Shown: positions 36,690-55,420, counted from the stretch's first letter. The stretch: 64,000 nucleotides of DNA from Taxillus chinensis (GCA_023512835.1 CM042088.1:310001-374000), one strand, 5' to 3'. The notes: generated by a model not told the origin, from the sequence alone. Made by a program: numbers and translations.

Positions 36690-38173
36690 TGACAGACAGA
36701 TTTTTAACCTCTCTAAAAGAGCTAGCTAATGTCATTAAATCTCTCTTCAAGATAATAAATTCCCTAAGTTTGCACTAAAAGAATAGCAGCAAGCAAGGAG
36801 TCGAACCCACAGGGATTAGCCTAGTTCTCTAGTTCTCAAATCAAAACACCCAATTACTCTTGTTCTATAAAATTTCTTGGCAAAAACGAATTCCTTTTAT
36901 AACTAAAGATCTAATTTTTATGTGGTTTTCTGAATAAACAAAGAAAGCAAATTGATTTTAGGATTAAGAAGCAAGGATTAAAAGCATCTAGGGTCACAAT
37001 TTCACCTCCCTATGTTATCTCTACTGGTTCATGGTATTAGGGTTGTCTGATTGAAAACATGCTAAATGTAAGCCAAGGACAACAAATGGTCATTGAGGTC
37101 CTTTTAAGAGTTGTATGCCAGAATGGTCATCTAAACACACAAACATGCAAAGCCAATAAATCATACTTGCAAAAGGATAATGATCACACCAATTACAATT
37201 AAGTTATGAATCTCAATCCGCCCCAGACTAGGGCTAAGAATACCAAGGTGTACATCCAAAGATAGAATTAAGAACAGATTCATAAAACATGCAAAACTCA
37301 ATCATCCAAACCCAATATTCATAAACACAGCAAAGCAACAAGGGGCTACATTGCTCCCCTAGGTTATAAGAACTACTCACGCATGATTACAAGCAAAACC
37401 ATAGCAGTAAAACTAAACATCTTCTTCTAATCCACGCGCGCAACAAAGCTTCAAATCTAGGCTCCAAAATCTGCGACGGCTGCTCTCCTAGGTCAAGGAG
37501 CAACCTCCAAGTCGTGGAGCCTCTCTCTCTCTAAAAACGTGTAGGGGGGTCAAGGATACATAGCAGGGGGCGTGGAGCTCTTATTTATAGAGTTTGGATG
37601 GGCTTTGAGGTGTGTACCCTAGCCCATCTATCAAAACGACGTAGTTTTGATAAGTGACACTTCAAACTTTAAAATCTCTATCTTCCATCCACAATTTGGC
37701 CACGGGCCTTCAGAAACAAATGATCAGCATGGAAAAACGATAGAATCAGTCAAAAAATATCTCTGCACGTCAATTTGCACGTGATATGGTGAATTCACGT
37801 GCAGCTCCAAATCAGCTCAAACTTCTCCCCAAGCTTCCTTGCATCCTGTAGAGGCCTGAGAAGCAAAAATATGCTTGCACGTGAAATGAGTGAATTCACG
37901 TGCAGCTCCAAATGCTCTGAAATTTCTGTGGTAGGTAGAGGACATCATTCTAAGCAACTTTTGTTCTTGCACGCCAATTGTTTGAGGCCATCTACTATGT
38001 CAAAAGTGAGCTCCAAAATCTGCCAAAACAGCTTAAAAGCGCATGTATTTGCACATAGCATCTTCCTAGGGGTTAGAGCAAATATATTTGATATATGAAG
38101 CAATAAGGCTCTAATCATGCTCTTAAACATCCTAAATAAACACTAGAATAACGGCATAAAATGCACGTTATCA
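36690..38173 (-). mobile_element. Solo LTR inserted in Sirevirus RT
   Basis: It starts TGACAGACAG and ends GTTATCA, is 1484 bases long, and is flanked by the perfect 5-base duplication atcat (36685-36689 and 38174-38178). Orientation is inferred from a TATA box reading CTATAAATAA on the minus strand at 37581-37590. Upstream of it are a 22-base ACGT palindrome (37630-37651) and G-boxes CACGTG at 37778, 37796, 37878 and 37897. The word AGTCGAACCCACAGGGATT near its plus-strand start is common in plant LTR ends. No internal element is present. Confidence 0.88.
37581..37651 (-). promoter_or_regulatory. U3 promoter of solo LTR: ACGT palindrome and TATA box
   Basis: On the minus strand the palindrome at 37630-37651 is about 40 bases upstream of CTATAAATAA (37581-37590). 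The palindrome is identical to the one in gypsy B although the LTRs are otherwise of different families. Confidence 0.6.
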
Positions 38174-39533
38174 ATCATCAAATCCGAAGCTTTGTGAGGA
38201 GTTTGCTAAGTTGATGACTGGTAAGTTCGAAATGAGTATGATGGGAGAACTGTCCTACTTCCTTAGAATAGAAGTCAAACAATTGAAGGAAGGGATCTTC
38301 ATTAAACAAGCTAAGTACACATGTGATTTAATCAAGAAGTTTGGTATGGAAGGTTCATCTCCCGTCAAAACTCCTATGCCAGTCAGTGCCAAGTTAGACC
38401 CCGATGTGGAAGGCAAATCAGTAAATGTGACTGAGTATAGAGGGATGATAGGATCCTTGTTGTACCTTACAGCAAGCCGCCCGGACATTTTGTTTGCAAC
38501 TTGCATCTGTGCAAGATATCAGGTGAATCCCAAAGAGTCACATATGCTTCACATCAAACGGATATTAAAGTATCTCAAAGGGACCGTGAATTTGGGACTT
38601 TGGTATCCAAAGGAGTCCAACTTCACCTTTTCCGGATATTCAGATGCTGACTTTGCCGGGTGTCACATTGACAGAAAGAGCACTAGTGGTATGTGTCAGT
38701 TTCTTGGAAATAGACTGATTTCTTGGTTCAGTAAGAAGCAAAATTCCGTATCAACCTCCACTGCTGAAGCTGAATATATAGCGGCTGGGAGTTAATGCGC
38801 TCAGCTTCTCTGGATGCAAAGTCAACTTACTGACTACGGTTTCAACATGATGTCTATTCCACTCTACTGCGACAACACCAGTGCCATTGCTATCAGCAAC
38901 AATCCTATCATGCACCCAAAGACTAAGCACATCGAGGTAAGGTATCACTTCATTCGCGACCATGTTCTCAAAAAGTACATGTCTCTGGAACATGTTGCTA
39001 CTGAAGATCAACTGGCAGACATACTTACAAAACCCCTACCTGATGTAAGATTCTCTAAACTACTCCTTAAATTAGGTATGCTTGACTTTTCTACATAGTT
39101 TCTAATTTAGTTTATCCAACAATATTGTTTCTTAGAACATGCATTGTATTTCCTTTTAACAGTAAATGACATATACTAAACTTAATGCTGATCATTCTTA
39201 CTGATTAACTTGCATCATGTTTCTGATTTTAATATCATATTTCATACTGGGAGGATGCTTGCGTTTCCCGACTGAAGTCGTTTAAGCCAACCTAATTAAA
39301 ACTTATATGAATAATCTTCTTAGGATTTCATGATCTTAATTTCCACTCATCACCACATGACTAATGCCGGTTCATATAGATTGCTCTATTAACGTGTACA
39401 ATTAAAGAAATGAAATGGGTTAGCTCGAAATGCCCGGTGGATGTACATACAGTCGCAGTCTGATCAGCTTCTGAAGTGTAGTTTCCTAAAAGGGTAGACA
39501 GTGCTAACTTTCTCTAAGCAGAAAATGTCAACC

Positions 39534-39557
39534 GAGAGGATCGCACGATCTACGGGG
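39534..39557 (+). promoter_or_regulatory. Polypurine-tract module 1, right Sirevirus copy
   Basis: GAGAGGATCGCACGATCT is followed by ACGGGGAAAAAA. It has the same palindrome-then-purine design as the module at 39649 and the two in the left copy. Confidence 0.6.
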
Positions 39558-39648
39558 AAAAAATGCTTTATTAGTTATCCAAGTAATACCCCCGTATATG
39601 TCTCATGACCTCTTCCCTGGCTGTCTATCTGAGGGGGAGTCTTTCACT

Positions 39649-39675
39649 GAGAGGATCGCATGATCTAAGGGGGAG
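39649..39675 (+). promoter_or_regulatory. Polypurine-tract module 2, right Sirevirus copy
   Basis: GAGAGGATCGCATGATCT is followed by AAGGGGGAG. A further tract, GAGGGGGAG, lies at 39631-39639 just before. Multiple polypurine tracts are a known Sirevirus trait. Confidence 0.65.
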
Positions 39676-40675
39676 CAGAAGCTTCATTTATTACTTCTGT
39701 AATGATCCCTATTATGTCTCGGATGCTCTTTCCTCTAAACTTTCACTTCCGGATCTGACTGGACATGCATTGTTGAATTAGAATTGTGGCATGCAAGGAT
39801 GTTTTTCTTCCTTCAACCGTGCATTTTAATCTGATAATCGTTTGCTTGCGTTTGACATGTGTTCATTTCTCCAGTTTGACTCATGAATCCTAATTTGGAA
39901 AAATCATATAAATTTTAATTAATCTTAGCTACGTCGTTCAGCAAGAAGGTTTCGCTTTGTTAACCAATATGAACTTGTGTGTTTATTATCTGATATATGC
40001 CTTGATTCAGTAACAATGATCGTTCTCTTATCTGTATGTGTCTTTTACATTCTTTCTCAAATGCATTAAGTTCTGTTCCTCATTAGTTCAGATTATGTTG
40101 CTCTTTAATTGACTATTTGTTCATATTCGTACTAATTCCTTCGTGTACAGCTTATTGTTCTTTTAGTTTATTTTCGTGAAGCTACAGGTTCAGATTCTCT
40201 TTGCAACTTTATCGATATATCTTGTCTATAGTTTCGGATTTGAAGTGTTGTGGTACTTCTCCTCTCTTCGACTTCACGACAGCAAAGGAATCTACTTCTC
40301 TTCTACCGCACTCGGTTTCTCCGGACACGGTCTGTTTTTCATCCGGATGATCTTATCTCGAATATCGTATACTCCGGATGATCGTCGGTTCATTCCTTCA
40401 GACTCTTGGAACTCTCAAATCGCGATAATCCATGTCTTATTATATATCGTGTGCTTTTGAGAAGGAATAATGATGGTCCATTAAATGCATGTCTCGGGAT
40501 GCACACACTTCCCAAAGAAGGCAAACAACTATTATCATTCCCTGGACATGCCCTCTCCACGTCATCTCTATATCTGGAGGTGCGCCACTCTCAAGACTAA
40601 TGACATCAGCATGTCAAGCAGTTCACTGTTCCACTCGCTTAATCCCTAGACCCGTTGACATTCACGGACTCAGTT

Positions 40676-40684
40676 TTATATATC
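40676..40684 (+). promoter_or_regulatory. TATA-like box upstream of ORF2, right copy
   Basis: The sequence TTATATATC is followed by a leader with AAATCCCTAAAAC, shared with the left copy, and then the ATG at 40795. Spacing to the ATG is similar in both copies. Confidence 0.5.
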
Positions 40685-42124
40685 CTGAACTTTCCTGCGC
40701 AGCATGAGTTTTACATTTTCGAAATCCCTAAAACCCACGTCGCTCCTTCAATCCCCAAGACCTCGCCTCCTTCTCCTCTCAATCTTTCTCTCAAATGGCA
40801 CCCAAAACTTCTCTTTCCGGCGTTAACTCCAGCCATCTGGTTGATTGGCGTGCTGTCTCCGATCCTCCGGCATGGTTTCTGGAACACCGCCCCCTCCTGG
40901 AAACCTCTCACATCCTGAACCTGATCTCCAATCCTGTTGATCTTCTGATTGAAGACATTCTGGAGTTCTACCGACGGATCCGATGCACCACCGACTCCAT
41001 TATCTCCTACGTCTGCGGTGAATCCATCTTGATCACCCCTGACGTCCTCCGCACCGCTCTCAATCTACCCCCTGGTGCTCATTAGCGCCCGGATGCTGAG
41101 ACAATGGCAGCTTCCATGGGCTGCTCCTATAAAGGGAAGGAGTACAAAATGAAGTCTTTCCAAGGTCGCTATCGATGTATGGCGACCATATTGAGCCACT
41201 GCCTCTTGGCTCGTACCACTGCTTTGGACTCCGTCCCGTACGACCTTCTCTTGGCTATGTACGGCGTCTTTGAGCGTCTCCCGATGGACTAGGGGACATT
41301 CTTGTTCCGACTGCTGAAGAACGGCCCAAAGAAAAACTCTTTCGGGCGGATACTCAGTGCTATCTTCCAGCATATACGACTGGACCATTTTGCCCGATAC
41401 GATGCTATCCCTTTCCCTCAGGCTTATTATCTTCGCCACCTTACGCCTGATGGGAACATGACAGCCCACCATCCCTCTGTCGCTCTCCGCCTTCTTCCTG
41501 CCTTGGAACAACAAGGCAGCTCAGTTAGTGACCCCTCCAACAGCCGTGCCCCCAAAGTCAGCTCTGCTCACTGGTCCTCCCGGATTCGGTCCGTTGCTTC
41601 CCCTTGCATCTCTCGCGCCTCCCAGCACAGCGTTCGAGCCGACCCCTCTAAGGTTGCGGGACCATCTCATCCCAGTTTACCTAAGGCTGTTTCCCCAGCC
41701 CCTTCTGCTGCGGATGTCCCCACTCCCTCCACTTCCGCTGTTGCTGCCGCGGTTGATACTGTCATTGCCACTGCCGTAGCTGATGTACTGGAATCTCTTC
41801 CGGAAGCTCCTATGCCTCCTCTACCTCAACCCCAAGACTACCTTGACCATCTCTCCGCCGACACCCTAACGGACCTATGGTTCCGTTTTAGCCTCGCCTG
41901 CACTGCCTCCATCCCCGACAACGACATCAAGGTGTTTTATGTTAAACAAACCCGCACCCCGGAGGATATGATCATCTGGAATCTCGATCATGGCTTTCTT
42001 ACGCCTGCTCACTTTCCAGACGTTCCCTTCGCTGTCACCTCCGGAAAGGCCCATGACGCATGGGTTCCCTCCCCTGCCAAGGCTCGATCCGCCTCTCCTG
42101 TAGTTTCCATCACTACAACAAAAA

Positions 42125-42560
42125 CAGTAAATAATGACACTTTTTAAGTGTCATCGTAAGTCATCAACGACACTTTTGAAAGTGTCGTCTATCGACCCGT
42201 CGTCAAAGAAATGGACGTAAACGACGACACTTTTAAACGTGTCGTCGAATATTAGATACGGCGACACTTTTTAAGTGTCGTTATTGAGTATTATAACGAC
42301 ACTTAAAAAGTATCGTTATTTAGTATTATAACAACACTTAAAAAGTGTCGTTATTTAGTATTATAACGACACTTAAAAAGTGTCGTTATTTAGTATTATT
42401 GAGTATTATAACGACACTTAAAAAGTATCGTTATTGAGTATTATTACAACACTTACAAAGTGACATTATTGACTATTATGACGAGACACTAACAGGTGTC
42501 ATTAGTTTTATGATAAAACTATTTTTCCATGCACCTGTTCTAACGACACATTTTAGAAGT
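42125..42560. repeat. CACTA left subterminal repeats
   Basis: About a dozen copies of ACGACACTTAAAAAGTGTCG and variants are spaced roughly 35 bases apart with TTATTGAGTATTATA spacers. Each unit is itself an inverted repeat. In En/Spm-type elements, subterminal repeats bind the TnpA-like protein. Confidence 0.88.
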
Positions 42561-48829
<6,269 letters not shown>

Positions 48830-49159
48830 GTCACCTACGTACAAATAATATACACATAAAAACATATGTTTCCATATATATGTATATGACATCCCATAAT
48901 GCTTGTTAGGTTCAAATTGTGTGATTACTTTGCTACCTAAGAGGCAGGGTGTTACTGAAATAGTCTACATCTCTACACCTCCCTACTACCTCTATTTAAC
49001 TCCATCTTTTTCTAGAAGACATAACAAAAATATAATCCACAACTTGCCAATATAAATAATATAAAGAGACCTGCAATTATTTCAAAAAACATGAAATATT
49101 TTTACTAATATTAATGATACAAAATAGTAATACAAAGGCTTCTTTGCAAATAAAAAGGG

Positions 49160-52100
49160 TTAACCATCTACCCATTCCCCTTGGACTCCATCTCTTAACA
49201 ATGTAGACCCAATTTGGTCAATTCCTTCAATAAATTCATCATCTGGTAGTGCTTCACTTACAACAATACGCTCCACGCAAACATCACTCACCTCCTCTTC
49301 TAGTTCTTCATTCAAGTAATCTCTAAGCGGTGCCGCAAGAACTACTGACCAACTCAAATCCAATTGGTCTTGTACATAAAATACCTGCTTAGCTTGGGAA
49401 GCCAAAATAAAAGGCTCATTTTTATGTCCAATCCTACCAAGCTGAACTAATGTAAAACCAAGATCATCAACTTTAATCCCATTATTATTGTCAACCCAAT
49501 CACACTTGAAAACAGGAATTTTGAACATATGATAATTGAGCAGCCATATCTCATTAATAACACCATAGTAGTTTGTCTCTCTGCAATCACTGGATTGTTA
49601 TCTCGAGCACTTGCAACATGCATTGCAGTCGCAAGTAAGCTAACTCCACTATTCTGGTTAACTCGCATTCCATCACGTTCTTTAGTATGATAACGACAGC
49701 CTTTAATGATGTATCCTGGAACTTTGAACACTTCAAAAGATGGGTTATTCGTTATCCACTCCAAATCCCGATCTACTTTATTACCATGGCTTAAGAGATC
49801 ATCGATCTACAAAATGTTTGTGGTTAAAACAAGCAAAGTACAAGTTACAGAATATCATAGAAAAACCCTTCCTACAAATGTACCTTCTTACGGATCCAAC
49901 CAATGAATGTGCGGTGATGCTCTTCTTGAATCCATTTAGCCAACTTCTCTTTATGAGGATGAAGCCTTTTCAAATAATTAATGTGCTCCCTATAAAGTTG
50001 TACGGAAATTGAAAATGACATGGTATAAAATGACTATAAATTTATAAATGAATGTGGCAAAACTTAAGCACTTAAAACTCATGTAATATAAGGTTGCACA
50101 ACATTTGTATTCTCTAACACATATCGATGTGCCTGTTCCCATTCAAATTTATTAATCTTGACAAGCTTCCCACTTGTTATTGGTCGTCTAGTGTAAAAAT
50201 CACCATCAATAGCCAAATTTTGATTAATTGCAACACCAACGGCATCTAAATCAGAGAAGTATTCAGAGCAAGATTCAACTGCTTCTTCAGCAATATAACA
50301 TTCTGCTATACAACCCTCTAGATGGGTTCGATTTCGAAAATATCCTTTTAACACTTTCATATACCTCTCAAATGGATACATCCATCGAAATTGTACAGGT
50401 CCACATAGTTACACCTCTCAAACCAAATGGACAGTCAAGTGAATCATAACATCAAAAAAAGATGGAGGAAAGATCTTCTCCAACACACATAGTGTTAGAA
50501 CAAGTTGCTTCTGAATTGTAGGCAATAGAGACACGTCTATGATTTTGCTACAAATATTCTTAAAGAATAGACAAAAATTTACAATGGCATGCCTCACATT
50601 TTTTTGGCAAAACATTTCGAATAGCCACAGGTAGCAATTGTTGCATTAAAACATGATAATCGTGTGATTTCATCCCTTGGATTTTTAAATCCTGCATTGA
50701 TACAAGATTCCTTAGGTTAGAGGAGAATTCGTCTGGTACCTTAACTTCGAACAATGTTTTGCATATCATCTTCTTTTCCTCCCTAGATAGTGTATAGCTA
50801 GTTGGAGGTAAGTATATGTGTTCACCCCTCTTCTCTAGTTTAAGTTCATCTTTCTTAAGTAGCTTAACCCAATCCCACCGAGCATTTTCTCCATCCTTGG
50901 TCTTGTTTGGAATGTTGAGTAACGTACCAACTATACTATCACAAACATTCTTCTCAATATGCATAACATCCAAGTTGTGGCGAATATGAAGGTGTTTCCA
51001 ATATTCAAGTTCAAAAAATGTGGATTTCTTGTTCCAACATTTAGTTACTTCATTGTCCTTATCTTTCTTCTTTTTTTATTATCCCCCCAAACATAATGTA
51101 TTCCTTCAACCTTCTGTAGTGTTTGGACCCCACTTAACACTACTGGTTTTTTTCCAAGATTATGCTTGTCATACAAACCCCACTTTCGTTTGCAATACTC
51201 ATGTCTGGTAGGGAGAAATCTTTGGTGGCCAAGATAAGCATTCTTACGCCCATGCTTCAATCTGATTGAATATGTATTTTCCCCACATATTGGACAAGCT
51301 TTATAGCCCTTGACACAATAACCACTCAAATTCCCATAAGCTGGAAAGTCATTAATTGCCCACAATAATATAGCTTTTAGGGTGAATATTTGTTGTTGGT
51401 ATGGATCATAGACTTCAACACCAACATCCCACAACAATTTCAAATCATCAAGTAACAGAGCCAAATAAATATCTATATCATTTCCGGGTTGCTTTGGACC
51501 TGAAATTAATAGAGTTAACATCATAAATTTTCATTTCATACATAACCAAGGTGGAAGGTTATATGTGATTAGTGTAACAGGCCAACAACTGTATGGAATG
51601 TTATATGAACTATGAGGGTTAATTCCATCAGCCGAAAGAGCCAAGTGCAAATTTCGTGGATCCGCACCAAACTCTGGCCACTTGAAGTTTATTGACTGCC
51701 AAGATGCTGAGTCTGCCGGGTGTCGCAGTTGTCCATCCACTTTTCGTTCTTTTGAATGCCATATCAAATTCTTTGCTATTTGAGCAGTCTGAAACATCCT
51801 TTTAAACCTCGGTATGGGCGGAAAATACCATAACATTTTTGAAGGCACTCCGTCCTTATTATGAATTGGAACTTTACCATCCTTCCATCGAGAAGTATGA
51901 CATTGGGGACATTGGGAAGCATCAACAAACTCCTTCCGATACAGTATGCAATCATTTGGACAAGCATGTATCTTTTCATAATTCAGTCCCAATGACTTCA
52001 ATGTTTTTTTTCTTCATAAACCTATGTAGGCAACTCATTATTATCTGGTAATATTGCTGATAACAATTGCAACAAATCAGTAAAACTCTTATCTGAATGT

Positions 52101-52583
52101 CCATTACTTGTCTTCAACCTATAAAGTTTTGCCACTGTAGAAAGCTTTGTCAATTTAGAACAACCGGGGTATAAAGGCTTTTCCGCATCTTCAAGTAGTT
52201 TCTTAAACATGTGTGGATCACCGGGGCACTGTTCTTGGGCAACAGCTTTAACCATGTCCACTGCGTCCGCAACATCTTCTGGTGTGTGAGATTCAAAAAC
52301 AGGAAAAGAGCCTTTTTTTTGGATAAGATGGTGCATTTGGCAATTCTTCTCCATGCCAATGCCATATGAGATACCTTTGATCAATTCCATGCACGAACAA
52401 ATGGTCTTTTACCTCTTCGAAAGGTAAACACTCACAATTAACACATCGGACACATGGGCATCTAAATGATGTACAACCATTTGCATTCAGCAAAGCAAAA
52501 TGTAGGAATTGATCAACTCCAGCATCATATTCACACAATCTTCTATCCATGGACATCCAAGATTTATCTAATGGTATATCCAT
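49160..52583 (-). pseudogene. CACTA tnp2-type transposase (TnpD-like), frameshifted
   Basis: It starts MDIPLDKSWMSMDRRLCEYD at 52583, a transposase-associated N-terminal domain with the Cys pair CPCVRCVNC. The core follows: CHTSRWKDGKVP, KMLWYFPPIPRFKRMF, RHPADSASWQ, LALSADGINPHSS, LSGYCVKGYKACPICGE and MDVMHIEKNVCDSIVGTLL, all typical of the tnp2 transposase (Transposase_21 family) that cuts CACTA ends. After it come a DUF4218-like part (PFERYMKVLKGYFRNR, CIAECYIAEEAVE) and a DUF4216-like part (FKIPVFKCDWVDNNNG, QVFYVQDQLDLSWSVVL), ending at a stop at 49160. Frame changes near 52330, 51530, 51000, 50560 and 49500 need introns or are indels; at least some look like real breaks. Confidence 0.85.
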
Positions 52584-52667
52584 CATCATATAAAATAAAG
52601 ACCTAAAACACATGGACTTTATTAATTTAAATCGAATAAGGCTATGCTTAAATACTATGAAACACAT

Positions 52668-53600
52668 TTTAGAATTTATAGATTTATAACAACTATTACA
52701 ATATAGATTATCAATAGTTTCATAATCATAAAAACATGTAATTCGATAAATTAATTATGGGCGTTAGAATTGTAATGTTTTATGATCAACAATGAAAACA
52801 ATTGTTATAGTATTATCAAATTCACTACTTATACATCATCATTTACTACTTTGGAGGTAACTCATTACATAGAGTAAAGTATGAAAATTATCAATGTAAT
52901 TTTACATGAACAGACAATGTCACTTAGGAATAAATTTGTGACACGGCCCTATTAAAATGAAAATAAAATCATTTGAAGTTTGTCTTGGATTTTCCAATTG
53001 AAAATAAAATCAAACCTTGAATTTATACAACTTTCGTAAACCTATGTATATATATATTCATCTTTGTGGTTTTGAATGTTACGTTGGTAGATAGTCAATT
53101 TCTCAAGTTAATGAAGCATTTAACTTTATAATGGTGAGGTAAATGCATCAAACATTAATGAATATGCACACTAAAAAATAATGAAAACAATGCTGTGTTG
53201 CAGCAGCTACAGTGACGCTAATGACAATTGAACAGCGCAGAGATCCCTTTTTCTCAGTCCACCAATCTCTCACCTTCCTCTATCATCTCCTACAAACCTC
53301 TAATTCAGTGTCTAATCAACCAGCTTCTCTACCATCTCCTATATTTATGTTGGTTTTCAAGATTTGGAAAACTCCATTCCGAAAAAAAAACTTCAACACA
53401 TCCAACTCCTAGATTTCAAAGTTTATAAGTCTCTTTAGTCTCTTTAGTTCTTCATAATGAAGGTGCACACATAGTTATAGGATTTTACCATATGTAATGA
53501 ATTTAACACATGCACGATACCATCAAACTGAAATAAGCAAATTAGCAAAGTTTCAACATATACCTAGCGAGAGCTTACTCAGAAGCTTGAAAAATGTAGA
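52668..53600. other. CACTA segment upstream of transposase
   Basis: This AT-rich stretch lies between the transposase start and the GC-rich repeats. I see no recognisable gene. It may hold the 5' untranslated region and an intron of the transposase transcript. Confidence 0.45.
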
Positions 53601-53639
53601 TCGGAAGACTACTCACGCAGAGAGCAACCAAGAACCCTT

Positions 53640-53955
53640 AAGGATGGGATGTTAAGCAATGGCTTGGGAAGGATCGATGCCTTCTGGCACGACGTGGGGA
53701 GGATCAACAGCTGGATGTTGAGCAACAGCTTGCGACGCGAAGAGGGGAGGATCGATGGCTTCTGGCGCGACGTGGGGAGGATCGACGGCCGGATATTGAG
53801 CGACACCTTGCGACACGACGAGGGGAGGATCAATGGCTTCTAGTGCGACGTGGGGAGATCGACGGTCGGATGTTGAGCGACTGCTTCTGACACGATAAAG
53901 GGAGGATCAAAGGCTTCTGGCACGACGTGGGGAGGAACGACGGTCGGATTGCAAC
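53640..53955. repeat. GC-rich tandem repeat (about 85-90 bp unit) near the CACTA right end
   Basis: About four imperfect units contain GGCTTCTGGCGCGACGTGGG, GAGGATCGACGGCCGGATGT and TGAGCGACNNCTTGCGACACG. It is far richer in GC and CpG than the rest of the element and lies upstream of both genes, where En/Spm-type elements have a GC-rich, methylation-sensitive promoter-proximal region. That role is inferred. Confidence 0.75.
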
Positions 53956-54149
53956 GCCACGTCCGGTAGGCGAGACGGCTGTGGATGTTAGGGATTTCGT
54001 GTTAGAGATGTGGGTGCAGGTGTTAGGGTTGAGACACTTTGTTTCCTGAAAATGAAGCGCGCGCGGTAGGAAAAGGGTGTAGAAAGTGTTACGCGCGCAG
54101 CCCCAAAAATAGAGCGCGAGAAATGGGAGGCTTGTGTGGAAATAATTTG

Positions 54150-54334
54150 TCAACAATTGACGACACTATTAAAAAGTGTCGTTGCTAATTATAATAGACG
54201 ACATTTATTAGAAGGTGTTGTCAACATTTCGATATTTAATGACACTTTCTTAAAAGTGTCGTCATGTTATATTTATAACGACACTTTTAAAAAGTGTTGT
54301 TAAACCTTCAAAAAAAAAGTGTCATCATATCTCC
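54150..54334. repeat. CACTA right subterminal repeats
   Basis: ACGACACT...AAAAGTGTCGT palindromes recur four or five times, matching the left subterminal block in inverted layout. They are fewer and more diverged than on the left. Confidence 0.85.
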
Positions 54335-55279
54335 TTTTTGTTGTAGTGCATCCCTATAGTTGACCTCTCGGGTCAAAGTGGCTTTGTTGCTCTGGAAGCC
54401 TCCGCTGCTCCGAATGCCCCCTCTGCTGCTGCTGCTGACATTCCTTCCACTCCTGCTGACTCCTCTGCCCAGTGCACGCCTGCACCTATTCCTGCCGGCT
54501 AGTCCTCTAAAGCTCTGGAGTTGGCGCTTGGACGTGCCTCATTTGGCACGATTCACTCCGATGCTGTGCTATCTGCTCAGCTGGACCGTCATGCCCAAGC
54601 CCAGACCGCCCAAATTTCCGCTATCGCCGCTAAGGTTGATGCCCTCGGTGCCCAACTCCTCTCCGCCCTAACCGACTCTTCCACCTCCATCGAGCAAAAG
54701 ATGGACCTTGTCGTCTCGTCCGTCCATTCCCTGTCGACCTCTTTTGTGGACTTGGCCCACACGATGGCTCATCCTCCTCCCGTACCTCGCTCATCTGCCC
54801 AACCGGGGGAGAAAGTGTCATCTGATCCTCCTGCACCTTCCTCCTCTTGTGCTGACAAAAAGCGGTTTGTAATAATGACCCGTATTTTTGGATGTGAGGA
54901 GTTAGTCTCAGTTTTGGCTTTTTGGGTGGAAATTGTTGGGTTTTAGGGAGTTTTATTTCTACACACTTTGGCTAAATCATCTTGTATGTTGATGAGCAAG
55001 CAAGAGGTAAAGTTTGAGCCCAATAGGGAGTGCACGTGAGAATGCACGTGAGAATGGCTTTTCACGTGCAGTGATATTTTTGCATGGGAGCCTTCCTGAT
55101 GTTGTTCCAAGGCTTGCGGTAAAATTCTAGAACATTTGGAGGTGCCCGTGAGAAAGGCCTTTCTCACGTGCAGCCTCCACTACCCTTTGTTTTGTTGTTC
55201 TAATACTCTTTTGCTAAAGGACCACGGTGAAATTATGAGTGTTTTGTCTTGTGTCGTTGCAAAAAGGTTGTAGTCGGTC

Positions 55280-55358
55280 ATCAAAACTACGTCGTTTTGA
55301 TGCTGGGACTCATTTAATCAAAACTACGTCATTTTGGGGTTTGAGTTGTCTATATAAA
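55280..55358 (+). promoter_or_regulatory. U3 promoter of gypsy C: ACGT palindromes and TATA box
   Basis: Palindrome copies end about 49 and 13 bases before TATATAAAG (about 55350), nearly the same spacing as the 47 and 10 bases in gypsy B. The second copy has lost part of its right arm. Confidence 0.6.
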
Positions 55359-55418
55359 GAGGTGAGGGCTCCTTGTTCTAGGTTTAGGGTTCTCTTCTTC
55401 AGCCACCGCAGCCGTTGC

Positions 55419-55420
<2 letters not shown>

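Larger units (their letters stand above)
34407..39098 (+). pseudogene. pol: Sirevirus-like copia gag-pol, right copy, split and deleted
   Basis: Plus-strand order: gag tail with CCHC knuckle (CSICREIGHYHYEC) and NCPKQVWAPKV; protease WILDSGCSGHMTGDQ at about 34980; then a jump near 35068 from SYG of the protease to the late integrase (about 0.8-0.9 kb missing compared with the left copy). The C-terminal part of integrase (QNGVAERKNRT), RT ([21 protein letters not shown] at about 36660) and RNase H (SGYSDADFAG) follow, ending LADILTKPLPD before TAG at 39096. Insertion of a solo LTR at 36690-38173 falls just after the YVDD motif. Stops include TGA near 35356 and TAA near 38795. Protein identity to the left copy is roughly 80-90% by eye. 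Confidence 0.9.
39099..40794 (+). other. Non-coding segment between pol and ORF2, right Sirevirus copy
   Basis: This is the counterpart of 2867-4532, with no credible gene. It holds two polypurine/palindrome modules, several TCCGGATGAT palindromic words around 40340-40385, and a TATATATC tract at about 40678, about 115 bases before the ORF2 ATG. The start (39120-39300) and the modules are well conserved with the left copy. Confidence 0.6.

Noticed and set aside
40176..40460. 94-codon frame before ORF2
   Set aside because: It lies in the conserved non-coding spacer with no counterpart frame in the left copy and no motif.
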